DNA of 64,000 bases from Trichomonas vaginalis G3 (Eukaryota; Parabasalia; Trichomonadida; Trichomonadidae): positions 22,673,411-22,737,410 of the forward strand of contig NC_067203.1 of the NCBI RefSeq assembly GCF_026262505.1, read 5' to 3'. Shown here one piece after another: positions 1 to 9,188 of the stretch. The notes under the pieces were generated by a model. That model searched no databases, was not told where the DNA came from, and saw only the letters and a program-made list of their open reading frames with translations. How positions within the stretch are numbered: position 1 is the first letter of the stretch; every line of letters starts with the position of its first letter. A program made the translations under genes and the position numbers.

Positions 1-146
1 AGTTAAAAAGTATACGAATAGTTAATGATTAAAATCATACGAAACATAACAAAATATTTATTATAAATTCGAAGGAAAAAAGAAAAATATTAAATTATTT
101 TTCTTTTTTTTTATGAAAATATCAAATAAACATAAATATATTACTA

Positions 147-1379
147 TTATAGGTTATTCTGCCATTCTTGGTGCTCAATTGCGTACATCACTGCTTCAAT
201 TGATTTAATTGCAGATTCATGAGGAAGAGAGCCTTTGTCTGCAGCGTGGTGTTTCATTCCAGGGACAGCAACCGTTATCATCCACTTATGTAACACTTTT
301 GCGGCACATTCAGCTGGAGGATCGTTTAAATCGCCCAAACAACACACGATACCTGTGTTCTCAGCCATGAACATGCAGTTGATGATGCTAGAACCTGTTG
401 GAGAGAAAAAGATTTTGATTGGAGAATATTGTTTCACGGCTTCTTCCAAACTCTTGTATTCTGCTAGTTCTCGGACATCTATATTCCCTTCGAAATGTTT
501 TTGACATGCTTTGACGAGTTCTGGAAATTCCAAGATATGTCGATTTCTGTTCTTTGGACGATTGTAGAAGCCAAGGAATTCTGGTTTTACGTTTTCACAT
601 TTAAATTTCTTCCTTATTGTTTCTGAAACTTTTGGTAATCCTTCAACAAAACAACCGTGAATTGATTCTGATGAAATTATCGTATGAAATCGCGAAGCAA
701 ATATAAAGGATCTTCCAGGACATAATATTTTTGAATCTTCGATATCGAGTTGTGTAAGAAACTCTCTGTAAACACTTGAAGTTGATAATATTAAGAAATA
801 TGAGTTCTTTCTGACTTCTAATGGTATGTAAACGAGATAAGAAAGGACATCTAAGACAAAGTGAGCAAATACATAACACCATTCATTTCCTAGACATATT
901 AAATCATCAACTCTTTGAGTAACGGGTCCACTCTTAGTATTAAATCGAGGTACTCCAACCGTTTGTGGATATTGGATAATTGAACGTCCATCTGACCATC
1001 CGCCAGCTGGATTTACATAAACGTTTTGTAAAACGTAATAAGTAATGTTTGTTCTGGATAGTGATGAAAGTTGCATGAAGACCCACGCTGTAATTTTCCT
1101 TCCACCGACATTATTAACGTATTTATCAATTTTTTCTTTATTTCCTTGAATTATGAAGGATTTTTTGGTTAATGCTGTTTCGGGATAAAATGGAGTTGTA
1201 TCAATAAGATTTAAACTCTCTAAAACGACAAAATTCGTTAAACTTCCATCGAAAATAAATTCTATTCTAAGAATTATCGCAAAAGGAAACGCTAAACACG
1301 TCAAAAATAGAACCATTAAAGGCAAGACAACATTTTGCTTCCTTCTTCTCGGCGCGTCAATCACGATTCCTTTAAACAT
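147..1379 (-). CDS. GT61-family (DUF563-like) glycosyltransferase, type II membrane protein
   Basis: A 410-residue protein with a short basic N-terminus, one hydrophobic span at about residues 19-38 and a long lumenal part, as expected for a type II Golgi/ER glycosyltransferase. The central stretch with NEWCYVFAHFVLDVLSYL resembles the W-x-H-F-x-x-D-x-L region of the GT61 family. Later FYNRPKNRNRHI resembles the GT61 'R..R.I.N' segment, and a C-terminal part (FFSPTGSSIINCMFM) matches the 'G..L.N..F' segment. The family transfers pentoses or GlcNAc to glycans; the sugar donor here cannot be told from sequence. It is the only gene at the left edge, transcribed away from the ankyrin gene. No clear TCA-type initiator is seen before the ATG. 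Family call by motif recognition only. Confidence 0.75.
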   Translation of the reverse strand: MFKGIVIDAPRRRKQNVVLPLMVLFLTCLAFPFAIILRIEFIFDGSLTNFVVLESLNLIDTTPFYPETALTKKSFIIQGNKEKIDKYVNNVGGRKITAWVFMQLSSLSRTNITYYVLQNVYVNPAGGWSDGRSIIQYPQTVGVPRFNTKSGPVTQRVDDLICLGNEWCYVFAHFVLDVLSYLVYIPLEVRKNSYFLILSTSSVYREFLTQLDIEDSKILCPGRSFIFASRFHTIISSESIHGCFVEGLPKVSETIRKKFKCENVKPEFLGFYNRPKNRNRHILEFPELVKACQKHFEGNIDVRELAEYKSLEEAVKQYSPIKIFFSPTGSSIINCMFMAENTGIVCCLGDLNDPPAECAAKVLHKWMITVAVPGMKHHAADKGSLPHESAIKSIEAVMYAIEHQEWQNNL

Positions 1380-2458
1380 TTGAACAAAACCAAAAAAATT
1401 TCAGAAATCTTTATTTCAGAATTTTTTTTATGTTTTATTTCATTTATTATAACAAATTTAATTCATATTTGGAACAAAAATTTATGTTATTGTTTCTGGT
1501 ATCATTTTTGATCAGGAAAATGAAATTATTTTTTCAAATCCATCGTTTCAGAACGAGTATTTGATGATATAGATTGCCTAAAGAATAGTATTTTGCTCTT
1601 CTACTTCTTTAGAAGATTTTACATATCAAGTTCATTCACCAGCACTTCACAAAAATAGAAGATATGCTAACTTCCGTTTCATAGCAGGAATTAGTTTTAT
1701 TAGATGATTCAACTTATTCAAAAGCTATGATACCGCATAGTGATTGTTTTATAAGGTCGGTGAAAGATGAAAACCATGTAAAACATTTTCAAATTATACA
1801 AAAATTTAGATTCAAAATGATAACAAAAAAAGTCATTTTTATTTTTTCTTGCAGCAAAATGAAGGATAGTTAGAAAAACATTATGTTTAGAACGATACCA
1901 GAAAGGAGAGTGAGGAATGCTTCTATTTTATCATATCTTCTAGCTTTTGTGGAGTTGGAGAAATGTTTCAAGAAAAATATAACGATGGATTAAAACACTG
2001 ACTTTTCTTGATTACCATTATCAATGCTGCCAGCTCAAACTCAGATACATACTTGTGAATTACATTTTTTCGACAATTGAGGATATTTCTCTGTTGTTTT
2101 ATGATAAAAAAAAATTCCATCACATTTTTCATTTGCTTCATCAATGTTGAATCTTATCATTCAGAAATTACAAATGTATCAATGCTTTTTATGAAATGTT
2201 GTCAAGATAAAAGTCGTAACTGTTGGCAAATAATCTGAAATTTATCTGAATTATTTCTATTTTCAGAGTTTTTTACAACATGTTTATTAATGAAAATATG
2301 TGTAGGCCACATTGATATTGAATAAAGAATAATTTCTTATCGTTTTATTAAAATTTCTTTTTACAAAAGTATTTTTATAAAAAACAATAGTATTCGTATA
2401 ACACTAGTACAGACAGTAATTATATCTCATCGAAATCGATTTTTAATTTTACGACTTT
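1380..2458. other. AT-rich intergenic spacer
   Basis: About 1.1 kb between two divergent host genes. I see no open frame of note, no tRNA and no repeat. It must hold the promoters of both flanking genes. Confidence 0.6.
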
Positions 2459-2466
2459 TCATAATT
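2459..2466 (+). promoter_or_regulatory. Initiator (Inr) of the ankyrin gene
   Basis: TCATAATT, a match to the trichomonad initiator TCA(+1)Y(T/A), with its A 14 bases before the ATG at 2475. It supports that ATG as the real start. Confidence 0.6.
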
Positions 2467-3498
2467 TTTGAGGTATGAACAACAACACTACCACAAAGAC
2501 GCATTACAACTCAATAATGGGAACAATGAAGGAGTATTATGATACATTCAAAGCTTTACATCTGTCAAATCTTGATACTGATGAAGAAGTTAACAGACTT
2601 TATGAAATTATTGAAAATAACTTGATCAAAACAAATATTTTCCAACCATACCAGGTAATTAATTTATACTCAGTTCTATTTGTGTGTAAAAACAAAAATA
2701 ATGGATTATATTTCAGAATTTTCAAAAAAGTTTACGATAAATATCCCGAAGTTCAAAATGAGCTTCTTTCATCACCATTTTGCTATTATTTACAAAAGGA
2801 TTACGGAATTCATGCAAAATCAAATGATAATTATGTTGATAGGGTTTTGAATGCTCTAAATCCTCCTTTAGGTGTTTTCAAAGACAACACAATCATGAAG
2901 GCAATTATGAATGATGATATTGAATCATTTAAAGAATTTGCCAACAAAGAAAATTTTGATCCAAATGAAACAGTAACAAACCATTTTATGGTAGAAGAAT
3001 GCAAATTCTCCTATCTCGAACTTTGCTGTTATTATGGATCTGTTGAATGTTTCATGCATTTGAGGTCTGAATTCAATTCCAAAGTCACTGAAAAATGTCT
3101 TAGGCTTTCATTTCTCAGCGGAAAAGATCAAATTATCAATGAATGTTTGTCTTATCAAGAACCAAATCAAAAATGCATGGAATACGCGATATTTTCATAC
3201 AATAAAGATTTGATAATGCTTTTAGCCAACAATTACAAAATTCAAATTGATATAGATATTTGTGCAAGAAGTTATAATGTTGAAGCTCTTGCATTATTAA
3301 TGGAACAAACAAGCGATTACGACAAAATTTTGCCATTTGCAATAAAATTCCGTTCACTCGAGCTCATGAAGTATTTATCTCCATTGGTTCGAAACATCAA
3401 TGCACAAGATATTGGTGGATGGACTGCTCTTGGTTTAGCGACTTTTTACAATTGTTATGATATCTTGGAATATCTAATTTCAATAGGCGCAAATGTCA

Positions 3499-3503
3499 AT
3501 ATT
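3499..3503. repeat. Target-site duplication, left copy (ATATT)
   Basis: ATATT directly outside the left end of the palindromic element, repeated at 31140-31144 outside the right end. Using one copy restores the ankyrin reading frame, which fixes the element ends to the base. Confidence 0.8.
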
Positions 3504-3552
3504 AGTTAGTATGGGTTAGTTGGGTACTGTGGCACTGCGCACCTACTTACCC
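3504..3552. repeat. Terminal inverted repeat, left end of palindromic element
   Basis: Begins AGTTAGTATGG and ends CTTACCC. It matches the reverse complement of 31091-31139 at about 39 of 49 positions without gaps. Outer 11 bases are identical in both ends. Confidence 0.75.
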
Positions 3553-3696
3553 ATTATATGTGAATTTGACACTTTACGAAACCGCTAACGTATATTTTAC
3601 AACACAAACGACAACACTAACTTAACCTTAAATATTTACAAAGCTGCCAACCACTTCACCCCACTAACGAACTCACTAATGAAAAAATAAACGTTC

Positions 3697-3981
3697 TCAT
3701 AAATTTTCTTCTATATCTTCATCGTCAATGTTAACTCTATTGTAGTCATACTTGAAGTCATAAAGTTTCTCAAGTTTTGAAATGCATAGTCTTGTTAACT
3801 TACCTTCATCATCATAAGTTTTTATAAAACTACCATGACAATCTTTATACACAGTCAATGTATAGTCAACTGGTCTAGGATGAAGTGTAAAGAACATGTT
3901 ATGCTCAGGAAGGAAGAATAAATGTTTAAATGTATGTTTGTTATACTGTGGAATTCGAATGAGTTGCTTTTGTTCTGTCAT
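3697..3981 (-). CDS. 94-aa hypothetical protein of the palindromic element (left copy)
   Basis: Small acidic-tailed protein of 94 residues, starting MTEQKQLIRIPQYNKHTF and ending in a DDEDIEENL tail. I do not recognise a family. Its mirror copy at 30663-30947 has the same length. The first 30 or so residues are identical and the rest differs at roughly one position in four, with mostly conservative changes, which argues that the protein is real and selected. The ATG sits in a T-rich...GTAAATGA context shared with genes of the Polinton-like element. It is the outermost gene of the arm. Confidence 0.6.
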   Translation of the reverse strand: MTEQKQLIRIPQYNKHTFKHLFFLPEHNMFFTLHPRPVDYTLTVYKDCHGSFIKTYDDEGKLTRLCISKLEKLYDFKYDYNRVNIDDEDIEENL

Positions 3982-4080
3982 TTACATCCAAATAAAAAAT
4001 AAAATAAAAAATAAACTTAAAAATTAATGATATCACCACCCTCACACGTATGAAAACATAGCACAAAAATAAATTTAGGT

Positions 4081-4140
4081 GAAGTGGTGAGATCTAACCC
4101 GATTTCTAACCCGATTTCTAACCCGATTTCTAACCTGTTG
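4081..4140. repeat. Structured AGATCT motif followed by short iterons
   Basis: GGTGAAGTGGTGAGATCTAA followed by three CCCGATTTCTAA iterons (two in the right-arm copy near 30520-30570). It is preceded by AAAAATAAATTTA. This is one member of the covarying motif family described for 10735-14945, lying here between the 94- and 80-codon genes. Confidence 0.6.
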
Positions 4141-4151
4141 AATTCATTGCT

Positions 4152-4393
4152 TTATAACTCACTGTCGTCTGCTTTCTCCAACTCTTCTAACTTCTTCTTA
4201 AGTTCAGCAATGTTGTCCTCATGAAGTTTAATCTTTCTCAAAATTCCTTCTTTATCTAATGGTTGCTTTATCTTTCTAAACTGAACTCTACCATCCTTCA
4301 TAGTATGAATGTAAAACCTTCTGGAATAATTCCTGATTTAATGTATTCTACCAAAAACTTTTGTTTCATTGCTTCAGTGACTTTAGTCGTCAT
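4152..4393 (-). pseudogene. 80-aa protein gene of the palindromic element, left copy (broken)
   Basis: Mirror copy of the open 80-codon gene at 30262-30504, same start context and same stop, near-identical sequence, broken once. The sister protein is lysine-rich with a C-terminal heptad-like helix that could form a coiled coil. Element treated as a fossil; function unknown. Confidence 0.6.
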
Positions 4394-4920
4394 TTTACTC
4401 TAAGGTGAAGCTAGCACAGCGATAATGGATTTCATGACTTTTTAGTATTTCATGCAATCTTAACAGATAGCCTTACAAGTACTTCCAGTGTCCCTAGCTG
4501 TCCCTCCTTTTTATATAACTCCATGACATTTATAATCTCGCGAAACTTAACAGGTAGCATAACAGATTAAAATCAGATGAGGTTTTGAACCAAATTTTCT
4601 AAGCAACGTTGTCAAGGATTATTTTGAGGAACTAGGGACAGAGTGTGGCAAAGTCCAAGATTTAATTTATCTTCATCTGTTTCATCAGCTATCTCATCTA
4701 ATATGCCAATATTTTATTCATAACTCGTGGCAAACCCACTAACTTTCGTTATGTTCATCTGCGTGCTTCATCTGATAGAAAGTATGACTTTCATTAACTC
4801 TGTGAGATAATGAAAACTACTAGGGACAGAGACCATGACAAAGTTTATGACTTTCATTATTTCCAGAACTTAATGAAAACTACTAGGGACAGAGACCATG
4901 GCAAAGTTCATGATTTAATT
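4394..4920. other. Non-coding segment with iterated AGGGACAG motifs
   Basis: No gene seen. Contains three spaced copies of CTAGGGACAGAG followed by a GCAAAGT-type box (about 4634, 4827 and 4884), plus an inverted TGTCCCTAGCTGTCCCT cluster near 4490. The right arm repeats all of this at 29729-30261. Spacing and repetition look regulatory, but that is inference. Confidence 0.5.
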
Positions 4921-5848
4921 TATTCTCTCACTAACAACAAACACAAACTCCAACACTAACATCAAGTACTAACCTCAGCACAAATGACAAACACTAACAA
5001 CAAACACAAACTCCAACACTAACGACAAGTACTAACCTCAGCACAAATGACAAACACTAACAACAAACACAAACTCCAACACTAACATCAAGTACTAACC
5101 TCAGCACAAATGACAAACACTAACAACAAACACAAACTCCAACACTAACATCAAGTACTAACCTCAGCACAAATGACAAACACTAACAACAAACACAAAC
5201 TCCAACACTAACATCAAGTACTAACCTCAGCACAAATGACAAACACTAACAACAAACACAAACTCCAACACTAACATCAAGTACTAACCTCAGCACAAAT
5301 GACAAACACTAACAACAAACACAAACTCCAACACTAACATCAAGTACTAACCTCAGCACAAATGACAAACACAAACTCCAACACTAACATCAAGTACTAA
5401 CCTCAGCACAAATGACAAACACAAACTCCAACACTAACATCAAGTACTAACCTCAGCACAAATGACAAACACTAACAACAAACACAAACTCCAACACTAA
5501 CGACAAGTACTAACCTCAGCACAAATGACAAACACTAACAACAAACACAAACTCCAACACTAACATCAAGTACTAACCTCAGCACAAATGACAAACACAA
5601 ACTCCAACACTAACATCAAGTACTAACCTCAGCACAAATGACAAACACAAACTCCAACACTAACAACAAGTACTAACCTCAGCACAAATGACAAACACAA
5701 ACTCCAACACTAACAACAAGTACTAACCTCAGCACAAATGACAAACACTAACAACAAACACAAACTCCAACACTAACGACAAGTACTAACCTCAGCACAA
5801 ATGACAAACACTAACAACAAACACAAACTCCAACACTAACGACAAAAA
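4921..5848. repeat. 63-bp ACTAAC-rich minisatellite, left arm
   Basis: About 15 tandem copies of a 63-bp unit (a 48-bp variant lacks 15 bases), each with three ACTAAC words and the phrase CTAACCTCAGCACAAATGAC. It lies directly 3' of the helicase gene. The right-arm array at 29070-29728 is shorter, so the arrays have changed length independently since the palindrome formed. Confidence 0.9.
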
Positions 5849-5857
5849 TAAATATCC

Positions 5858-7642
5858 TCACTTCTTAACAAAGTAATATGTGCTTCTTACACCACCATAG
5901 CTCAAACGTTTCTTTTCAAACATCGATTGAAACTTATTTTGAGCCATTGGCTTTAGTCTCTTTTTCTTCAAATACGCCAAGAAATCTTCTTCACATCTTT
6001 TCACTTCATAGCCTTCTTTAAACTCCTCCTTGTTAAGTTCTATGAAATCCTTTATCTCATTCTTTGTTGCAATGGCTTCTTCACGAACGACATCGTGAAC
6101 TATTTCATCATTGCATTCATGTATGACCTCCTCACTGTTCTCATGAACTATTTCAACACTGTTCTCATGTATGACCTCCTCACTGTCTTTCATAAGCGTT
6201 TCAAAGTCTCCTTTACTCATTACTTCAATCTCATGCTGTTCACAGTAGTACTTAAACTCACTGTATATGTCTTTGTTGTATGTTATATTGCTTCCCATGT
6301 ACTCCATGAATTTTTCAAGCACTTCCTCATAATTCACTGTTTCTTTCTTTCCACGACCTTCTAATATCATACTTGCTTCGTAAATATAACTTCGTGCAGA
6401 ACCGTCTCGCTTTCTACTTCTCTTCACAAATTCTCTCATCTTGCCGCCAAATACATTTGAACTACATGCAAAGAATTCATTCTCCTTCGCAAATTCTTTA
6501 TATCTTCTGTAGCACTCTGTACAATTCCATCCGGATACAAACTTTTCATAGAACTCCTCGTAAAACATTTGGTAAGGTGTTTTGTTCATTTCGATGAGTT
6601 CTTGTTTAGCCCTGGTGAATGGTATCTTCCTTACATCAAATTCACTTAAATCTTTCTTCATGAAGTACGTCAGTAAGTTTGAATAAAACTCTTCATTAAA
6701 GCTTTCAATGAGATTTGAGAAATATTCGTAATTTCCTTTGTATCTGCTGCTTACGTCAATGACAACAAATCTTCTGTCGTCTTTGTCAATCTTTACTGAG
6801 TTGAAGTTGTTAGATATCATGATGATATTACAAACATTCTCTATCTTTCTTACTGGCTGACACTTCTGATTTAAGTCCAACTGAGTCTCTGTTACTATTG
6901 ACTTTAGTGCGTCGTGGTTCATGACCTTAGACGTATCGCATGAGCTTAGTTCATTGCATACGATGAGCTTCATGTTCTCAATAGCAGCATTGAATCTACC
7001 AACCACATTCTCTATTGCCGTTATATTATTGTTGGCGTACTTGCTAATGAGCTCGCATAGAACATTACTAAGTACATTCTTACCAGTTCCTTGCTTTCCT
7101 GTTAACAAAAGTACTGTTCCAGTCTTTCCACAAGGATTTTGAACGATGTAGGCGAACCAGTTCAAAACATACTCATAAAGCTCTTCATCCTCATTACATA
7201 TGACATCGTGAACATGTTTCAAATATCCTTCAATAATGCTTTCATCTACTTCATTCAGTACCTCATACTCATATCCTCTGAAATAGCTGTAAATGTCATC
7301 TCTTTCGTCAAAGAATCTCATGCCTGACTTCATAAGATAGTTCTTGTTCTGACCCGCTTCATAAATCATCAGTGCGTTCACATCCTTCTCTTCAATACGT
7401 CCTACATAAACACTCTTCATGAGCTTATTGAATTCCTTGCTATCTACTGACACAAGTGTTGTTGTGTCTCGTATTCCATCATAATCTTTCACTAGATATG
7501 TCATACGTGCTCCGTCAATAACGACAACACATCTTCTTAAGTCATTTATAACACTAACTATGTCAATACCTTCTTCACTCATGTACTTATTTCTTCTCAA
7601 GTCCTTTAGTGTGAAAGTGTCTCTAAGTTCTATTTCAAGCAA
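5858..7642 (-). CDS. D5/SF3-type (DUF5906-like) helicase, left copy
   Basis: A 594-codon open frame with a superfamily 3 helicase core. Walker A is GKQGTGKNVLS at about residues 182-192, Walker B is KLIVCNELSS at about 224-233, and motif C is NIIMISNNFN at about 272-281. It is preceded by a helical segment (LNWFAYIVQNPCGKTGTVLLL) typical of the virus/phage D5-like helicases that act in replication initiation. The C-terminal third has a charged repeat (VIHEN/IVHEN) and a basic end. There is no ATG at the 5' edge of the frame; the first in-frame ATG is about 20 codons in (7582). It abuts the 250-codon frame upstream on the same strand, so the two products probably work together. Helicase call strong; family level moderate. 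Confidence 0.8.
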   Translation of the reverse strand: MLEIELRDTFTLKDLRRNKYMSEEGIDIVSVINDLRRCVVVIDGARMTYLVKDYDGIRDTTTLVSVDSKEFNKLMKSVYVGRIEEKDVNALMIYEAGQNKNYLMKSGMRFFDERDDIYSYFRGYEYEVLNEVDESIIEGYLKHVHDVICNEDEELYEYVLNWFAYIVQNPCGKTGTVLLLTGKQGTGKNVLSNVLCELISKYANNNITAIENVVGRFNAAIENMKLIVCNELSSCDTSKVMNHDALKSIVTETQLDLNQKCQPVRKIENVCNIIMISNNFNSVKIDKDDRRFVVIDVSSRYKGNYEYFSNLIESFNEEFYSNLLTYFMKKDLSEFDVRKIPFTRAKQELIEMNKTPYQMFYEEFYEKFVSGWNCTECYRRYKEFAKENEFFACSSNVFGGKMREFVKRSRKRDGSARSYIYEASMILEGRGKKETVNYEEVLEKFMEYMGSNITYNKDIYSEFKYYCEQHEIEVMSKGDFETLMKDSEEVIHENSVEIVHENSEEVIHECNDEIVHDVVREEAIATKNEIKDFIELNKEEFKEGYEVKRCEEDFLAYLKKKRLKPMAQNKFQSMFEKKRLSYGGVRSTYYFVKK

Positions 7643-7643
7643 T

Positions 7644-8384
7644 TCATTTACATCCTTTGCAATACTTCTCTATAAAATATTTCTGTCGTTCTTTACTAAG
7701 TTTCTTAACAGCTCTGAAGAACCATGTGTTTTGACTCAAACATCCTTCACAACTTCTCTCATTCATTCCTAGTTCTTTCATGTCATTATCTTCAACCTCT
7801 ATGGTCTCATTGACTAAGGTCAAAGGGTTCTTAGTCATTGCTGGTCTTATCTGAAACAATGTTTGTGCAACAGGTTTAACTAGTTCAGCAACGTCCTTCC
7901 TTAATATGAATAGCTGTTTCCACTCATCTTTGCTAACAGTTCTTTCATAACCACCGACAGTAATGATTTCATTTGCTGACCTTAGACGCTTATGTTCTAT
8001 CATTTGTATTGCTTTTGTGTAAGGCTTTCGTGAGCATAGGTTGTATATGTCATTCCTGCAATGTTCATTCATGCCAATAGTACTAAATCCTTTCTTTGCT
8101 GTTGAGTGCATAATATCCATTAGTTCCTGTGTTCGTATTGCTGTCTCATAAAATACAACAAGACCTTTGTCATCTATGACGTACTTACCGAAAACATTGC
8201 TTATATTCTTTAACCATGAAATAACATCCTCATTCATGCTGTCAAACATGAAGTAAGGTCTTACATACTCTTCACTTATAAGATACTCCACAAAATACTT
8301 GTTAAACTCTATGTCCTCGTGAGCGATTTCATTAGGTTTGATATTAGTTCCTTTTGTCATTGCTGTCATGTACTTCACTCTCAT
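7644..8384 (-). CDS. Hypothetical protein upstream of the helicase; possible primase-like partner
   Basis: About 246 residues from the ATG at 8384 (MRVKYMTAMTK). The segment EYVRPYFMFDSMNED resembles the first acidic motif of archaeo-eukaryotic-type primases (R-P-Y-F-x-F-D), which often precede D5-type helicases in viruses and plasmids. The C-terminus has CEGC...CKGC cysteine pairs that could bind zinc. It lies directly upstream of the helicase frame on the same strand, and its mirror copy has the same order. Primase assignment is tentative because the other acidic motif and the His motif were not identified with confidence. Confidence 0.5.
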   Translation of the reverse strand: MRVKYMTAMTKGTNIKPNEIAHEDIEFNKYFVEYLISEEYVRPYFMFDSMNEDVISWLKNISNVFGKYVIDDKGLVVFYETAIRTQELMDIMHSTAKKGFSTIGMNEHCRNDIYNLCSRKPYTKAIQMIEHKRLRSANEIITVGGYERTVSKDEWKQLFILRKDVAELVKPVAQTLFQIRPAMTKNPLTLVNETIEVEDNDMKELGMNERSCEGCLSQNTWFFRAVKKLSKERQKYFIEKYCKGCK

Positions 8385-8483
8385 AGTTCCTTTCAATAGC
8401 CTAAAAATACTTCATTGTTTCATAACTGCTCTAAATTCTGTTCAAAATTCGTACAACATAACTTTTAACATTAGTGAAAGAAC
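8385..8483. promoter_or_regulatory. Divergent intergenic promoter region
   Basis: A 99-bp gap between the helicase-side ORF (minus) and the HNH gene (plus). It must drive both directions. It includes ACTTTTAACATTAGTGAAAG before the HNH start. No canonical TCA-Y-W initiator stands out on either strand. Confidence 0.4.
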
Positions 8484-9188
8484 ATGAGCGAAACAACAAC
8501 ATCTAACATTACAGAAGAAGTCAATGACAATGCCGATGAAAACATTACAGAAGGAGCTAGTGAAAATATTGACGAGTTCAGTGAGGAAGAAGATATTGAG
8601 GACGTCAATGAGAACGTTAGTGGGGAACAAACTCAATGGGAAACATTGAGAAATCATGAAGATTATGAGATTTGTACGACATATCCTTTTACTATTCGTC
8701 GAAAGAAAGACAAACATATTATGAGTGAATACTTAAATAATTATGGTTATATTGTGCTTAGTTTAAACAACAAAATGTACTTAAAGCATAGAATTATTGC
8801 AGAACAGTGGATTGAAAATCCAAACAATTTGAAAGAAATAGACCATATAAATCATGATAGAACGGACAACAGAATCTCAAACCTTCGTTGGTGTTCTAGA
8901 TCTGAAAACAATAGAAATAAAAGCAAGTATGGCGATATAGTTTATGAGTTCGTTGATGAAATATCTGACGAAGCTGTTGAAATAACCGATTATGGTAAGC
9001 ATTCGTTTGAGTTCTACTACTATGTTGAGAATGAGGACGCATTCTATTATTATACAGGTCTTAACTATCGAAAACTTCATATAAACTTTACAAAAACAGG
9101 CGCTGCTTATGTTTGTATGATAGATACAGAAAACAAGAGTGTAATCTTATTCATAAACAAATTCAAACGCTTGTACGGCTTCATGTAG
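8484..9188 (+). CDS. NUMOD4/HNH homing-endonuclease-like protein, left copy
   Basis: A 234-residue protein. An acidic N-terminus rich in N/E is followed by a NUMOD4-like segment (WETLRNHEDYEICTTYPFTI, about residues 53-72) and an HNH_3-type core. In the core, KHRIIAEQWIENP gives the first His, and EIDHINHDRTDNRISNLRW gives the D-H and N-x-x-x-N-L-R-W pattern, followed by SRSENNRNK. This arrangement is standard in phage and giant-virus homing endonucleases that cut DNA for element spread. Here it is the only nuclease-like gene seen in the element and is a candidate for target or end cutting, which is inference. It diverges from the helicase unit; its mirror copy is at 25725-26429. Confidence 0.75.
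   Translation: MSETTTSNITEEVNDNADENITEGASENIDEFSEEEDIEDVNENVSGEQTQWETLRNHEDYEICTTYPFTIRRKKDKHIMSEYLNNYGYIVLSLNNKMYLKHRIIAEQWIENPNNLKEIDHINHDRTDNRISNLRWCSRSENNRNKSKYGDIVYEFVDEISDEAVEITDYGKHSFEFYYYVENEDAFYYYTGLNYRKLHINFTKTGAAYVCMIDTENKSVILFINKFKRLYGFM

Noticed and set aside
4921-5848. ACTAAC...CTCAG words as splice acceptors
   Set aside because: They resemble the branch-point motif, but no GTATGT donor pairs with them and they lie outside genes on the strand opposite to the helicase.
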